From Prostheceraeus crozeri (taxonomy: Eukaryota > Platyhelminthes > Polycladida > Euryleptidae), in contig CAJQUW010010463.1 in assembly GCA_907163375.1 (NCBI GenBank), forward strand, positions 1 to 64,000: a stretch of DNA of 64,000 nucleotides. Direction: 5' to 3'. The notes beneath the pieces are model-generated. The model did not search any database and was not told where the DNA came from. It saw only the letters and a program-made list of their open reading frames with translations. The position numbers and the translations under genes were made by a program. Each line of letters begins with the position of its first letter. The stretch's first letter is position 1. Below, piece by piece: positions 1 through 13,385 of the stretch.

Positions 1-1299
1 TGACAGACAACGATTTGAAAATCATTATCTATGGTGACCCTTTTAATACGTATTTTCAAATTTTGAACGATTTTCTATCAATCTTATAACAGTCTTTTGA
101 ATTCAATGTTTGAACACAAGTTGAAGACATAACAGAAAACAATGTTTCCGATTTCTGCATACGATTAATTGCATGAATTCGTGTTATATTCTTTAAGATA
201 ATAGTTTGAACACTACAGTGTGCAATGGGCAGAGTAAGGTTAAGAAAAACAGCATTAGTTTTATTTCTAAGGTCATCCGTGGGATGAGGTGAAAGTCAAA
301 GGTCGAAAACCGCCAATTTTTAACAAATTTTCATTAGATCACTATTTGAAATAAAAAATGGCAACAAAGACTAATATGCCATACACTAATTGAAAGATCT
401 GGTCAAGGTGTTTAATATAACAATGATTATTAATCGCTCTGAGATTACATCATTGTGCTAGATGAGGTCAAAGGTCAAATATTAGTTCACCTCAGATATC
501 ACTAAAATTGCACATTTTAGTATTTAGTTTCTGCAGGTGAAGGAACAACCCAATTCGGTGACTTTTATGGAGACACTGAGGCTCAAAGCAAAATAATTCT
601 GAAAATTTTCAATAATTGCTGATCAGATGCAGAACTAAAAAATACAAAAATAGTAGAAAATCATATTTGAATTTCAAATTTCAAACATCATATAATAAGC
701 AGACAATTTCAAATTCAAATATTCATCAACTTATTTCATCAAGAATTGATGCCGGAATATTTATTAGAAGTGAATTTACACCGAAATCAGAAAAAAATTC
801 CAAACATTCAAATTTTAAAATGTCTCTCAAGCCAAACGTGAACTCTGAAGCCACGTGACGCTGATAGGGTCCAGATGGGAAAGGCTTAAGTGTCATCACG
901 ATGTTTAGATTAAGGTTTAGGATAGCGCCTCGAATTATCCCTCTAGTCACAATTACATAATAACGTTTATTAACGATTCTGCTTGAATTATCAAGTCATT
1001 AGGACTTCAGACCCTTGTCAGGTAAGCAGACAATTCCAGTCTTGTGAATTATTAATAACTTTTTTAATATCAAGATGCTCGTAATTTGGGTTGGTATTAA
1101 GAGGTTTTCTTTGCGGTAATAATTTATTTATTTATTTATGGCTAATTAACTATTTCTTTTTCAACTACCTAAACACGATTTTGTGATATTAAGCCAAAAG
1201 TATTTATTGTCCGTCTGTAAAAAGTTGCATAATATGTAGAAAGTAAGCTACTAGAAATCTGGTGGGCATAGCTTGCTTGCGTTAAAAGATATTCAAAAA

Positions 1300-1348
1300 A
1301 TTCGCCATGGGGAGGGGCGAAAAACGCCCCCAATGGGGCAAGGGTTAA
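1300..1348 (-). mobile_element. possible piggyBac-like end
   Basis: Read on the minus strand from TTAA at 1345-1348, the sequence is CCCTTGCCCCATTGG, continuing into a short palindrome gggcg/cgccc. It is similar in form to piggyBac ends. The partner end was not found. Confidence 0.25.
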
Positions 1349-4300
1349 CTATTGTTGGGTGCTCGCGCAAAGGCTGTAGAGAGCTTACCACAAGAAGCAA
1401 TGTACATGCCTACATTCCACAGTTGTAAAATGGTTACTTTCCTGTGATTCTTTACGCTCAGTAGAATGTTGATTTGTTGAATTTCAACTATTAACTATCA
1501 TCACTTCAACTAATGATTTTATTAAGATAATAATTAGCAATACATTAATATGATTTATTATCATTAGGTCTGGAATTGTTTGTAATTATTCATGCAAAAG
1601 AAATAACATTAACATGTCACAGAATTTCATGAATATACATTTACATGCTGCTCAATAAACATTACCTGTATAAAGACATTTTTTGTTATAAGCAATTAAT
1701 TAATTGTCTTCTTCATGATTGCAATCATTTCAATAAGCTGGTAATTAATAAATCAATAAAGTTGTTATGTACCAGAATCGCTCAATTTGATTGCAAATGT
1801 TGGTGGTCAATTAATCAATAATTTGTCTTTGTACGAGCAATTAATTTAGAAATATCAATTATTATTTCAATTAGTTTTCCAACCCCTGAAATAGATTGTT
1901 CTGCTCATGATCCAATTAGCTTCAAAAACATGAATTTAGTACGTCTGTCTTGAGTCAATTTTAACGTTAATTTTCGGCGACGGTTGCGTAATCCTTGCAT
2001 AATATCTTGGAAGATGTTGTTACATGGTAATCTCAATGCGTTCTTCCTGTTATTGAGTCTATGACTTCCATACAGCCTGGATTCAATCATTGAAACCTAG
2101 GTGAACAAAGGTCAGACAAATTAATTTCATTTTCTATTGAACAAAATGAAGTTATATAGACGCTAACACGGAATCGCTTCGATGTATACTTTGTAATTTA
2201 ACAACAAGAACAGCGTGATCTCTGCATTGTTTATCAGTGCTTGTTATGGTATACGAATAGGATTATGCATCATTAGCGCAATCATAATAAGATGACTTAC
2301 GATAACTGATGGATAATAGCTGAAGAGTTTATTAGTGCAAGTCCAATGCGGACAACGAAATGATCTTAAAATTGGACAAGATCTTCTCAACGATGATGTC
2401 ACGAACCTGAGAAAGGATATCACATAAATCATTCTCCCCATCATGAATATATTTCAGTAAATTAATTGCCCAAACTTATAATTACATTAGTAAGTGGTGG
2501 GTGATTGAATTCAGTGGAGCAGTAGGAATGTGGTTATATGTGAGGGATGAATTTTGTTTCAATTTTGATTAATGCATGTAATGAGTATTAATAGCGCATA
2601 CTTGACGATGAATCCTGAAAGGTGTGCTGACAGTCAATTATGTTACGAACGTGCATGCATGAATATAAAGTCAACACCGAAAAAAAATTTCTTTCATGCT
2701 TATGAAAATTAATTGACGTCGGATAAATTGATTTACTTGATACTATATTCTTTATCGGACCACAATTAATGCATATATAAATATTTAAGTCAGATCTTAA
2801 TCTCATCTCTTGATTGTTTTTCCTTTCGGGGTTTCGGCATGTTTAGAAAGCTGTGCGCTAGCCGCACCTGCTCGCACCAGTGCACCGAAGGGTGCGACGA
2901 AAATTTTGAAAAGCTACACTGAAGCTACATAGCTATACTTCGCTATAAAGTATATGCGAAATGTAATTTGTTTTGCGATCTGGATCATAGAAAGTGGCTA
3001 CAGTCTTTGCTCTGGATTGTTGTGTGATAGTCAATCAAAGCTTCAAAATATTGGAGGTAGGATCTCCATCTTCCACAATAAAGATTCACATTTTTTGGAA
3101 TTCAGTGCAGATTTCTACGAAGATTCTAATACATGTAGTCCAAAGAATTCGAAAGAGATTTACATAGGCCGGCTTTAATTTCATTTTGTCAACACTTGCA
3201 CGTGACTCTCATCATACTTAACCCTTGTGTCTGTAGGATGCATGCAGTTCTAATGGAATTCTTTAAAGCCAGATGAAGGTAGAAATTATATAGATATGTA
3301 AATCACAAAATATCAATATTCTGATCAATAATCGTGCATGCATCTATTTCATCACTCAGTATCCGGCAGCGATCAAGATGGGCCGATTAGCCACCGAAAC
3401 GTCTGCTACAGGAAAGAGCATGTATTACTGTCAAAGCATTTTCCTAAAACCCCTATTTGAGTATGGATAACGCACAAAAAAATGGTAAAATGCTGCAATG
3501 ACTAAATCACTGTTAGAGATAGATGAAACTTCGTGTTTTTAATTGATTTTTAAATGTATAAATATAACATAAGACGAGTTTACTTTTGACTATTCTTCCA
3601 AAATATTGACGTGATTTTCAATAGGGTTCATTTTCATTGAAAGTTTGAATACAATTGATAGATAGAATTGAATAATGCTCTCCTAGGTGGATTCATTATA
3701 CTGCATGCTTGAAATATTTTTCTCTACAATTTACTGTTACTAAGATAGCAGATGGATGAATTAATTACAATTGAAACTATACAAGAATAATTGAATTTGA
3801 TCGAAATTCGCACATTTCGTTGCACCATCCCGAGAACCGGTGCATGCAGATGAACCGGTGCTCCGTGCATTATATGGAGGCAGTAGGCTATATGACACAT
3901 TTGAGCGGCATGTTTCGGATCTGTCAATAATGGAAGCAAAGTGAAAACATATTTGTTATTTTGCAGTACAAACATGAGCGAGTTAAAGCGCATGATTTCC
4001 ACTTCCGCATTCAAAAGTTCACACTCCATATTAGGCTATATTGAGCTGTAATCTATATTTAGATTTGAGTGATGCTTCAGGAATTAATTGATTTAATCTT
4101 AGATGGGATTCCTAGCACTATTCCTATCAATAATATCATATTTGATATTTTGTGAGCAATCAATTAATTGTTTTTTGAATTAATGAGCATCAAATGGAGA
4201 ACAGTTAATTTTTGATAACACCTGGAATTGACTGTGTGTAAATATAGAGGGGGATGCAAACACAATTATTGTTTTAGATTCAATGTAATCGGTGTATTAA

Positions 4301-5823
4301 TTTGAGCTATAAGCAGAGACACTGCTTTCAAAATATTAACTGAAAAAGTTCTTCAAGTTAAAATGATGCTTCATCTATTGATAACAGATAGGTCGCATGG
4401 CAGTAAAAATGGATGAAGTTGCATTCCAATTGTCATTTAGAAATCAAAGCAGTAGTTGATTTATGTGTTAATTTATAACAAGTTGTCTGCTGAGAAGCAA
4501 TGAATTTCAGAGCAAAACATCTTATTGTATTCTCTGAGATATGAGTTTGTCTCCAACTGTGTTGTCATGGCACTCCCATTTTCCCCGGTGAAGTGAAGAC
4601 CAGAGTTAATAGTAATAAAACTATGAAAGGATTCGCTGTTTCTCTTCTGATATGAGCAAAAGCAAGCTGAAAAATGGAAAGAAAATTCACAAGAGTCTCT
4701 TGCCGTGAAAACTTTTCTGCTCAACATTGATTCAATTAACAAATTTTTGCAGATCAATGTACAATTTTATTGAAAGTAACAGCCGCAGTATGAATTCATA
4801 CTATTCAAAAACGTCCCCGAAGTTGTCAGTTAGGATCTCTCGATCCATCAAAAGAATATGACAAGTTGACATTTGCATTTTCCTCTTCTCACCTGATTTC
4901 AAAATAACATAATTTTACGTCATTATTAGAAAATGTAACAATATAAGAAAATTGTGCGCAATGTATCTTTGTTGCAATGACGGAGGAAGAATGTAACTTG
5001 TATCTCATAATGATGACATCAGCATCGATTTATTTTTAGATACCTTAGAAATCTGAGTTAGCGAATATCTACACGTGGGTTCATAGTATTATTACCCACC
5101 CAGCGACTTGATGCAGTAGCTATGACTGCCCGGGCAATATATCAGTAATCATTTGTTTAAGAAACTGATTCTATGAATATACTGATCCTTTGAATATATC
5201 TATATTGAGTGCCTGCATACTTACAAATTACCTACACAGTGTACAATGTAAACATCTGACAACCAGTGGCGACAGCACAGAAACACTGTTAGGCTAACAT
5301 ATCTCTGAGAGTGTCACTCACCCATTGAAATTTGCTTGTCACTAACAACTCACTGTTTCTGTGCGGTCGCCCCAGAATATAACATTTCAACAATTTGACA
5401 TCTGCTTATCTGGCAATATTGTAGTTGCTAGCGGCAATATGGTAATCCATTGAAATTACATTACAGTTTGGGGGCAATATCGCGGATGATAATATCGGTA
5501 CAGCCCATTGACTTCGGACGATAATGCAAGCCCTCGGGCAGCTACGCAGCCCAATCGGGCTTTATCTATTGCTATCTACCACATTTACAATCTCACTTAA
5601 GACTATCGGTCCGTAATGTGCCTGACTTCAAGAGAAGTAATGAGCGCTATGCATACATTTCAGCGTTCAGGAACAATAGATGTTTCTATCCCTATAGCGC
5701 ATACATGCATAGCTGAATAGAAAAATTCTTGCCACTCATTGAAGTGAAACAGCGCTGCATGCATGTGTATGCGTTTATGACCAGGCAGGGAAGGCTCGAT
5801 CTGATTTTATGAAAAAAGAGTTG
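1349..5823. other. no gene recognised
   Basis: AT-rich sequence with only short noise frames. I see no splice-flanked coding exon, RNA gene or bounded element here; the first 1.3 kb is similar. Confidence 0.5.
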
Positions 5824-5831
5824 ATTCTCTC

Positions 5832-6087
5832 CATAGAAATTGACAACAATAAAACCCCTAGAATGGAAATTAAGCTTCATGCAATGCACAATAACGGCAC
5901 ATAAATCGCACGCATTTTCACTTAGATGCACCTGCCAACGTCTGTATAATTGGGTTAGAATCAGTCACATGTGTAAATCGAAGCTTTTAATTGGTTCTTC
6001 ATGCCCCAACTTAGTTCCCCCGGATGTGCCGCGACCTTGAGTCAATTTCCATTCTAGCGAACTTCAGATAAACAGTTTATTTCTATG
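5832..6087 (+). mobile_element. 256-bp nonautonomous DNA transposon (MITE), copy 1
   Basis: The element begins CATAGAAATT and ends AATTTCCATTCT...TTTCTATG. Its ends are inverted copies: CATAGAAA at the tips and CTAGAATGGAAATT further in. It is flanked by a perfect 8-bp direct repeat, ATTCTCTC, at 5824-5831 and 6088-6095. An 8-bp target duplication is typical of hAT (also P) transposons. It has no coding capacity. A second copy with its own different 8-bp duplication lies at 55002-55263, and a partial copy starts at 32807. Confidence 0.9.
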
Positions 6088-6184
6088 ATTCTCTCCCTGA
6101 CTCTATTTGGTAAAACAAAAGTAAAAGTAAATGGAACACAGTCACGAAGACTTGCATAGACAGTAGAAAGCACGTGATCTACAA

Positions 6185-6385
6185 GGTCAGTTGTGGTTTT
6201 TGCAGGCAATTTTATGTTGGCTCTACAAATCGCGCGTTCAGTACCAGATTTATGGAACATTCCCGCAGCACAAAGACAATGAGAGTTCGCTTTCTGAACA
6301 TATTCGTATTCTACGCAATGAGAGAATTATTTTTTACAGATCTGTAGGATTCATTGACAAACAATGTGATCCATTATTAACATGC
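6185..6385 (+). pseudogene. Penelope-like element fragment (GIY-YIG endonuclease region)
   Basis: One frame reads Gln-Phe-Tyr-Val-Gly-Ser-Thr-Asn-Arg-Ala-Phe, then Arg-Phe-Met-Glu-His. This matches the GIY-YIG nuclease pattern that follows the reverse transcriptase in Penelope-like retroelements (Tyr-x-Gly-x-Thr-x-Arg ... Arg ... Glu-His). After a frameshift the neighbouring frame continues with His-Lys-Asp-Asn-Glu-Ser-Ser-Leu-Ser-Glu-His-Ile. No intact reading frame remains, and no reverse transcriptase was found upstream. It abuts the MITE at 5832-6087. Confidence 0.5.
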
Positions 6386-7220
6386 CTGATCTGAATTTGA
6401 ATACAAGAAATTGGCTCCGAGTAATCGCAGACATGAAATATGTGTGGTCAACGGCTGATATGTAGGCCTAAGCTAGGACGTGTCAATTGTTCCGTCCTTC
6501 CCGTGATCAAGGGCGAGGTCAAACGACTGTGCAACATTCGCTTTAACTTTCAATTTTGCCAAATAGAACCTGTATGAGAAACTGAATGATATGTATAGTT
6601 GGCTCGTTAACTATCTGTGGTTATTCGGGTAAAAGCTGTAGAGACCTTATCGCCACCGTAGGAAATAGCGTCTAATGATGATGAGCTTGTAATAAAGATC
6701 AGATTGGTAGCTATCTGTGATTGGTTTGCCAGAAGTGTGTCATACACATAGGGCGATTAGCTACTTTTTTCAGGCGCTTTTTGTTGGAAACTATGAACCT
6801 CGAACACTTGAGTTGCACGTACCTCATTTATTTTCTTGTCCACAGAGAAGCGAAAAATGAAAATAGGAATTCTTGTTTTGCATCTGTAAGCTTGCAAATG
6901 GAGCGCGCGTTTTTCGACATCTTGCTGACGGATCGCTTGCATAGCACTCCATGTGAATATTCTCAAGTCCAGTTGAATGGAAAATCGAATTGTAACTGCG
7001 ATTCCTATCGACTTTTTCTTCAAATTTCTTTTTACGTTTGTCATGGACAGGTATAAATAATGTAGCGAATGCGATGCATGGATGATATTTCGAGTAGATA
7101 AGCAATGACAACTAATTATTAATGACCGCAAGGAAAAAGTCAAAAGCGATTGAAATTCATCGTTTCAACCCATCTGTAAATGCCACGTTGATGTGTTCAA
7201 TACTCTTGATCTAGTTCAAT

Positions 7221-7255
7221 ACTCTTGACGAATGTGATGTCGAAACGTCGAGCAA
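7221..7255 (+). repeat. retroelement-tail-like hairpin
   Basis: CTTGACG at the left pairs with CGTCGAG at the right (one G-T), around a loop containing gtcgaaa. Hairpins of this form with a GAAACGTC core are common in 3' tails or repeats of Penelope-like and other retroelements. It lies about 0.9 kb after the GIY-YIG fragment; whether they belong to one element is unknown. Confidence 0.3.
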
Positions 7256-7259
7256 ATTA

Positions 7260-10200
7260 TATTTCATTTTTAAATACACGGTCATGAACTGTCTAGAATG
7301 GATTTATTTTCACACTATTACCTACCAATGATCACCTTCGTTGAATCGAGGTTCTTATAAGTTTAGTTAAAAGTATCTATCAATGTATTTGCATATTTAT
7401 TATTCATGAATAACTTCCAATAACAATTCCAACTTCTTCTACCAGCTTGTTGCTAAATCATCTGCTTTGCTTTTCCTTCTTCTTAATGCGACTTTAGGTG
7501 GAACTTTAGACATCTACATTTCTATCTTGTTTAAAAGTTAACTTGATTGTTCATAATTTTGATTACTACTCAAATTAAGATCTACCAGATAAATCCTTTC
7601 GTTTGGCATCACTGCTCAGTAGACTAATAGGCTCTCTATAAATATTTAAACTGATTAATTTCAAATTTGGATAGACGCTGATGTACTAGAAGTTAACATT
7701 ATTTTATCCTCTCCAACTCTCATATATAATTGAACAATGTATGCATTACTTCAATTACGCAATTGCCTTTCTCTGATTGTGTGAGTTCCGGCTTTCTTCT
7801 GCAACTCCATTACCGTAAGTGTGGTGAGGATATGAAAGCTGAAAGTTAACGAAATAGTGTCCTCTTCATTTTGATATCAGCATCAACAACTGATAGACTG
7901 TAAGGGATTTCACGAGAAGTTACACCAAATTCTAGCCATTAATTTGTTCTTCTAAGTGACTACACAAGGTCGTTCAATTCGAAGACTCAAATTACTCATT
8001 CAGTTTTGTATTTTAGAATGATGCTTTTTGTAGTCTACTAAATAATGTTGCTGACTGAGGGTTAGAGATTTTGAGATTGAAATTTGATACAAAATTGCGA
8101 GCACAGAAAATGAATTTCACAATGTATCTCACAATATGACAAGTTGTCCTTCTCAATGAACTTAGATTAATGCTCATGCGGCCACTTGTGCTGCTGTTTA
8201 TGCCAAAAATAGTACTCAAGTCACTTTATTGTAATGTATTCTGTCAATTTCTATTAATTTCATGAAACAATATAGTGAATGACCGTGCAGAATCAAGTCA
8301 TTATCAGAATCCCGATTCTGAATGATTTTTAAAAAGGAGCTTTTATTATCATAGGGTAGAAAAGCTATTGTTTATTCAAGTACATCAATACGAACGAAAT
8401 GACCAACTTGCGGGGAAATGGCAAAAATCAGTTTCTGCCTAAACATTTTGACTGAGCTGGATTCCGTGAATTCTAGTGAGAGATTGAGAAATGGTTGAGA
8501 CGAATCTTCGCATGTAAAGTCTTGATTTAAAACCACACGTACACGAAACATTCGCGAGGAAAAATATAGGATCGCATGGCGTGTGGCAGTTCATTATCTT
8601 GATCACTTCAATCCATCACGCTACGGTGACATTGAAGAGATGACTGCTGCAGAATTCAAAGGCATTCTTCGCACGTGTGTCGAGATTAAGCCGCTTATGT
8701 TAAGAGTTGACAGTTAAAACACAAATGAGGTCTTGGAGACCGCATAAAAAATTCGATTGACTTCAGTTTTCTCTAATTTAGATATGGAAGTTTATGATCA
8801 TGGATTTATCGTCTTAAATGCTTCACTCGTCAATATTTTATAAAAAGATGGATTTCAAAATTAATTCAAAAATGACTTGTCATTTGTTTTGTATGCAAGA
8901 ACATCTTGGGACCTCAAATATGTCTATCTATTTGAAATTTTCGATTTAAGTTCCTGCTTAGATTAGATTAGAGATTCTATAGAGGAAAAATCAGCAGCAC
9001 GTACACTGAAAAGCACGCGTGTTAGCTCATACACAAGCTGTAATGGGCATAGAAGCCCAAACTGCATCATAGACTATGTTGCTTATTGTGCCTGTTTTCC
9101 GGGGCACCAAGAGTCATAAATCAATTCATGGAATGAAGAAAATTGTTTGCGCTTCAATGATTCATTTAGACCAGTGGAGCAGAGTAGTACAGAATTACAA
9201 ACTCCACTCCGCTCCCTTTGAACTACATGTACTACTTGTAGATCCTGCTGCGACTATTATGGAGTCACACTACACTCCAGCTAATTTTCTTAAATGCTCG
9301 CTCCGCTCTAGCTATATATTTTGGAGTTCAACTCCGTTTCAATTCCATATTTTCCTTTTGTCAGCTCGATATTCACACTATCATTTAATGTAACTCAGCT
9401 CACAGACCCAAGTGGGATATTTGCAGCACAAGCTGTGTGACTTGCATGAGACAGCTCCTGAAAGTATTCATGTATCTAAGTGCTACTTGTGATGTGGAAG
9501 AATTTCATTGAATTGTGCTAAACCTGAAGGCATCCATGCTGGCCCATGCAGTGCATCCACAGAGAAAATGCATCACACTCAGCCTGAATTGCTTTCTCAT
9601 CCGCAGTCAATACTATGCTCTGTTTGGTGCAATCTTTTATACGTAAATGTCAATGCTATAAGATAACTACATGTAGGCATACTAGACATTTGTTACAAAT
9701 TAGAAATAATTTTCTGTGTGCCTCCATTTAAATTTCTGTGCAGCCAAAACCCTGATGTTATTTCACATTTTGTTTTAATATGTATCAATTGATGTTAAGA
9801 CAAAATTCTCTAAAATAGTCTCAACACGCTCATTCAACAATAAGGGAATGGATCCGTCTCTGTTTTTCACTTGAGGAATTTATGATTGCTAGAGCACGTT
9901 ATAACTTTAAAATTATTCATATGTAAAGGGTGTGGATGAGCTGAAACTTCAATTAGAACGGGATAGCCTTTCAAACGTCGTCAGTGCAGGTAGCAGGATG
10001 GTTGGAAGTCTCTCCGAAATAGACGCAATGACACTGGTGACAAGTGTACTAATGAGCCCATCTAATTTTAAAATCAGAGGAAACTGCATCTTTATTCTGA
10101 AAAAACTGATCTGAGTGCTGATCTGACATTCACAGCATTTGGCAAATTTTTGTTCAAATTATGTACATTTTCTCTTTCAGAAATTGACAACTATTTTTAC

Positions 10201-11234
10201 GAATGCACAGAAGATCTCAGTTCATGAATTTCATATTACTAGAAGTGGGTGGATTTTCTATTTGAGACTTTTGATAAATTATCTTCTCGCATCATCAATA
10301 GATTGTTTTTTTTAGTCGGTGTTGATAAACATTAGCTAAGTTTATTTACAGGATATGGAGAAATCCATTTTGCGTGGTTATATTGGAGATGTTATAGATA
10401 TTGCAATAATTATGAATAAACAAGCTTCACGACTCTGAGAAGATGATGTCGAACAGTCAAATTCTGTCGGGAGTGAAGAAATGCAGTGATATGATATTAA
10501 AATACAAGAAGCAGCACAGTGACCATAACATAAACATAAAATGACTGATTAACACAAAAAAGTCGCAAAAGTACAAAGTGATGCAGAAATACACATAAAT
10601 TCAAACATAAGGAGCATTCCTTTGTTCAGCTCTACCCAGTCCAAGGTAGTCAATGCTGTCTCACACCATCGATTGTCGATTATTGATGTTAGTCCTGTAA
10701 TCAATTCATTTTCACAATAATGTGGTAGAGGCCTGCGATATAATAAAATTCTGGGTGACAAACAGCATGAAAAACTCAGAATATGAAGGCATGGTTTCCC
10801 ACTATTTCATGCGAACGTAAATCAACGAACACATGAGGACTGCATCCTTTTCGTATTTCATGGATTAGGCCTATCATTTCTCATCAATTCCAATAGTAGG
10901 ACTGTTGGATTGCACTTCGTTCAGGTCACTTTGCTTCCTTGCCACACATTTTTTATCTGCTTATCTAGTACATGATGTGAATTCATTAAGCATTTCGGGA
11001 TTAATGCCTCACAATAACAATTTCAGGAGATTATTTCAACGATAATTCATTGATGAAATGATGAAAAATTATCGGTCACGCTCTGATTGATGTGACTTAA
11101 AGCTCACAGTAATATTTATGTTTGCTGTTGTTGAAACTTGCCCTTCCTTCAGTTATTCTTCAAATTGTTGCACAAGACCCTATCAGTTCATTGCCATATT
11201 TACATATTACTTTGATACAGATTTTTGAGATTGC
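7260..11234. other. no gene recognised apart from the 8526-8717 frame
   Basis: Around 9160-9340 a G+C-richer stretch repeats motifs such as actccactccgctcc and ctccgctct, possibly the remains of a DNA transposon, but no ends could be fixed. A 61-nt exon-like frame at 9929-9989 is discussed among the rejected items. Confidence 0.4.
8526..8717 (+). CDS. possible exon or coding remnant, unrecognised
   Basis: An open frame of 63 codons without a starting methionine runs to TAA at 8715-8717. Its middle reads Tyr-Leu-Asp-His-Phe-Asn-Pro-Ser-Arg-Tyr-Gly-Asp and continues with balanced acidic, basic and hydrophobic residues, unlike the Phe/Ile/Lys-rich noise frames nearby. It could be the last exon of a gene or a piece of a decayed mobile element. 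No clear acceptor with a pyrimidine tract was found. I assign no function. Confidence 0.25.
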   Translation, partial: FKTTRTRNIREEKYRIAWRVAVHYLDHFNPSRYGDIEEMTAAEFKGILRTCVEIKPLMLRVDS

Positions 11235-11280
11235 ATCATTCTCTGAACGTCTCATTTTCGGCCTCACTCCGTCCAGAAAC
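11235..11280 (+). repeat. possible third R1 fragment
   Basis: A short match (ctcattttcggcctcac, then cagaaactg and ggctg) to the 3' half of R1. It is too short to be certain. Confidence 0.35.
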
Positions 11281-12439
11281 TGGCTTTGGCTGAATGCATA
11301 AGTCTGAATGCGACAAATTGCTGGCGCACTTGGATTTTATCAACCATGATAGCAAATAGTGCAAATCGGCTGTATATTGCATGTATATCTATGCACATTA
11401 CGGATATGACTTTTTGACTTTTTTCGAAATTTACATTTCTTGTATTACAGCTCGATGAGTTCTTTTTAAACTGATCAAAATGTGTTTTTTCTTAGTTATT
11501 GCAAAAAAAAAGTTCACCCCTAACTTCAAATTTCTAAAACGATTTTCACAAGAGATAGTAGACCTACATTTTCATTTTCAGAGCTTGAAAATGTCTCATT
11601 ACCAAAGATCGCTACATCTATCTTAAATTTATAACAGTTAGGAATGTATAATTATTCCATGCGAAAACAAATCAATGAGCTTGAGATGTTATTTGGTGCA
11701 AAAATCAGCAAAAACATGGACCATGCAGAGGCTCTCAGACATTTTGATAACCATCACCTATGAACTTGATCTGTGTTTATCCATTTTTTAATGCTCTATC
11801 CATTGACAAAAGAAAGATGAGGAAACCGACTCAATTTGATATGCATCAACTTTCTTGGACTTAAATTATCAAACTGACAAAGAAAGCTCTTACTGAAATT
11901 GCCATGATAATTTTGATGATAATGGTTCATAAAGACTTATGATTATTCGGAACTAGTCATCATGAACTTATCATAAATTCATGAATACATTCTCGTACAG
12001 GAGGGAATAATATGTGAAGGTTCAAACTACGATAATATCAACAACATTGATGGGTGGAACAAATAAAAAGCCATAATTGTTATTAACTTGGTGTAAATGA
12101 CCTTTGTTCACCTGATATTTGCGTAGAAAGAAACTGCCACGTATTTTGCTAGACAATCCCCAAGAACAATCTCTACAGAACAACAACAGGATACCGCTAA
12201 AATTCCAAATTGTTGGTCGTTATTGCTAAATCTATCAGATGAATAAAAGAACGAACGAATAGGCCTACGTGAAAGTCGAAGAAGATGTCGCATTTATGGG
12301 AACACAACCTGAATTTTCTTGTTTTATCTACTCAAACTGTGGAAGTTAAACTTGATAAATTATTGAAAACATGTGACGATTGTGTGAACCGATAGAAATA
12401 TTATTGAAGTTTTGATATTACGAAAGAAAATGGTGTTTA

Positions 12440-13385
12440 GTTGTGCAGCGAGGATAAACGTCTACACCAAATTCGGATAAATCGGGTATACGACGGAGAA
12501 GGCTACGAGTCCCATTACAATCCATCCTTCCAAAAGGAGAAAGAAATTCATTCAACCAACGTCCTCGAATTTGAATTTAATATCATCTGAAGAACCGGAA
12601 ACAGATTATTGACAGCGAGTCTCAAGAGTCAGATCATCTAGGCGATCGGTCCACTAAAGGTAGAAGAAAATATCATAAGACAGATGCAGTTACCAAATGT
12701 GTGGTATCTTCGAAGTTATCAACTCGCAAGGCAGCAAATGTGTCATCAACTGTCAGAATCTGGAGTAGACATTCACACACCTACACAGTCCGGCATGTGT
12801 AAGTCCACCATCAAATAGACGAACTTAAAGATGAAATGAAAGAGACTTTGAGTGTAGAATAGTGGTCGCTACATTTCGATCGCAAGCGAATTGACAAACG
12901 AGAATATCAAGCATTGGTTTTAAAAAATGAGAACAGAGAAACAAAGCTATGCTTGAACTACCCAATGGAAAGGCTGATACGGTTGTCCAAGAAATAACAG
13001 CAGTCCTTGATGAATGTAAGCTGTGAGCAGCAGAAGGATGATTGCTGCTGTCACAACTAATGTCAATGCTGGAAGACGACATGGAATTGTCATTCAATTG
13101 CAAAATTTAATTGGTATAAAACAACTGAAAATACTAACAACAACTAGATTATTGGTTGTCAATACCAGCATATTCTTGATCGAGTGCTTCGCTCGGTGAT
13201 GGATGACAAACTCAGCGGCACCAGTACCTCACCCTATATAGAATATCAATTCGTTCTTGACGTTTTGAACTACGAACTATTGACGGCGAATTTTAATAAT
13301 TGAAATGAAGATATATCACAAACACAAGGATAGCGTGACGATATAAAATATTTATTTCATTTGACCAGAGTTTCCTATTATCTCT
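12440..13385 (+). pseudogene. broken DNA-transposon transposase, family unassigned
   Basis: Successive frames of the plus strand give fragments of one protein separated by frameshifts and stops. They read Leu-Ser-Thr-Arg-Lys-Ala-Ala; then Ser-Glu-Ser-Gly-Val-Asp-Ile-His-Thr-Pro-Thr-Gln-Ser-Gly; then Trp-Ser-Leu-His-Phe-Asp with Glu-Tyr-Gln-Ala-Leu-Val-Leu-Lys-Asn-Glu; then a Gly-Cys-Gln-Tyr-Gln-His-Ile-Leu-Asp-Arg-Val-Leu-Arg segment; and finally a Thr-Ser-Pro-Tyr-Ile-Glu-Tyr-Gln-Phe-Val segment. I recall this arrangement from transposase-like proteins that are abundant in arthropod and cnidarian genomes but cannot name the superfamily. It is clearly dead. Its 3' end runs straight into the Tc1 fragment that begins near 13385. 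Confidence 0.5.

Noticed and set aside
6721..7143. Overlapping 111-, 128- and 95-residue frames
   Set aside because: Three overlapping frames on both strands with no recognised motif; chance openings in a G+C-richer patch.
7221..7255. Hammerhead ribozyme
   Set aside because: The core is TTGACGA rather than CTGANGA and stem II is barely formed; kept only as a hairpin.
9929..9989. A 61-nt internal exon between AAAG and GTAGCA encoding a Leu/Glu-rich segment
   Set aside because: The acceptor lacks a pyrimidine tract and the frame is open only by chance length; no partner exon could be linked.
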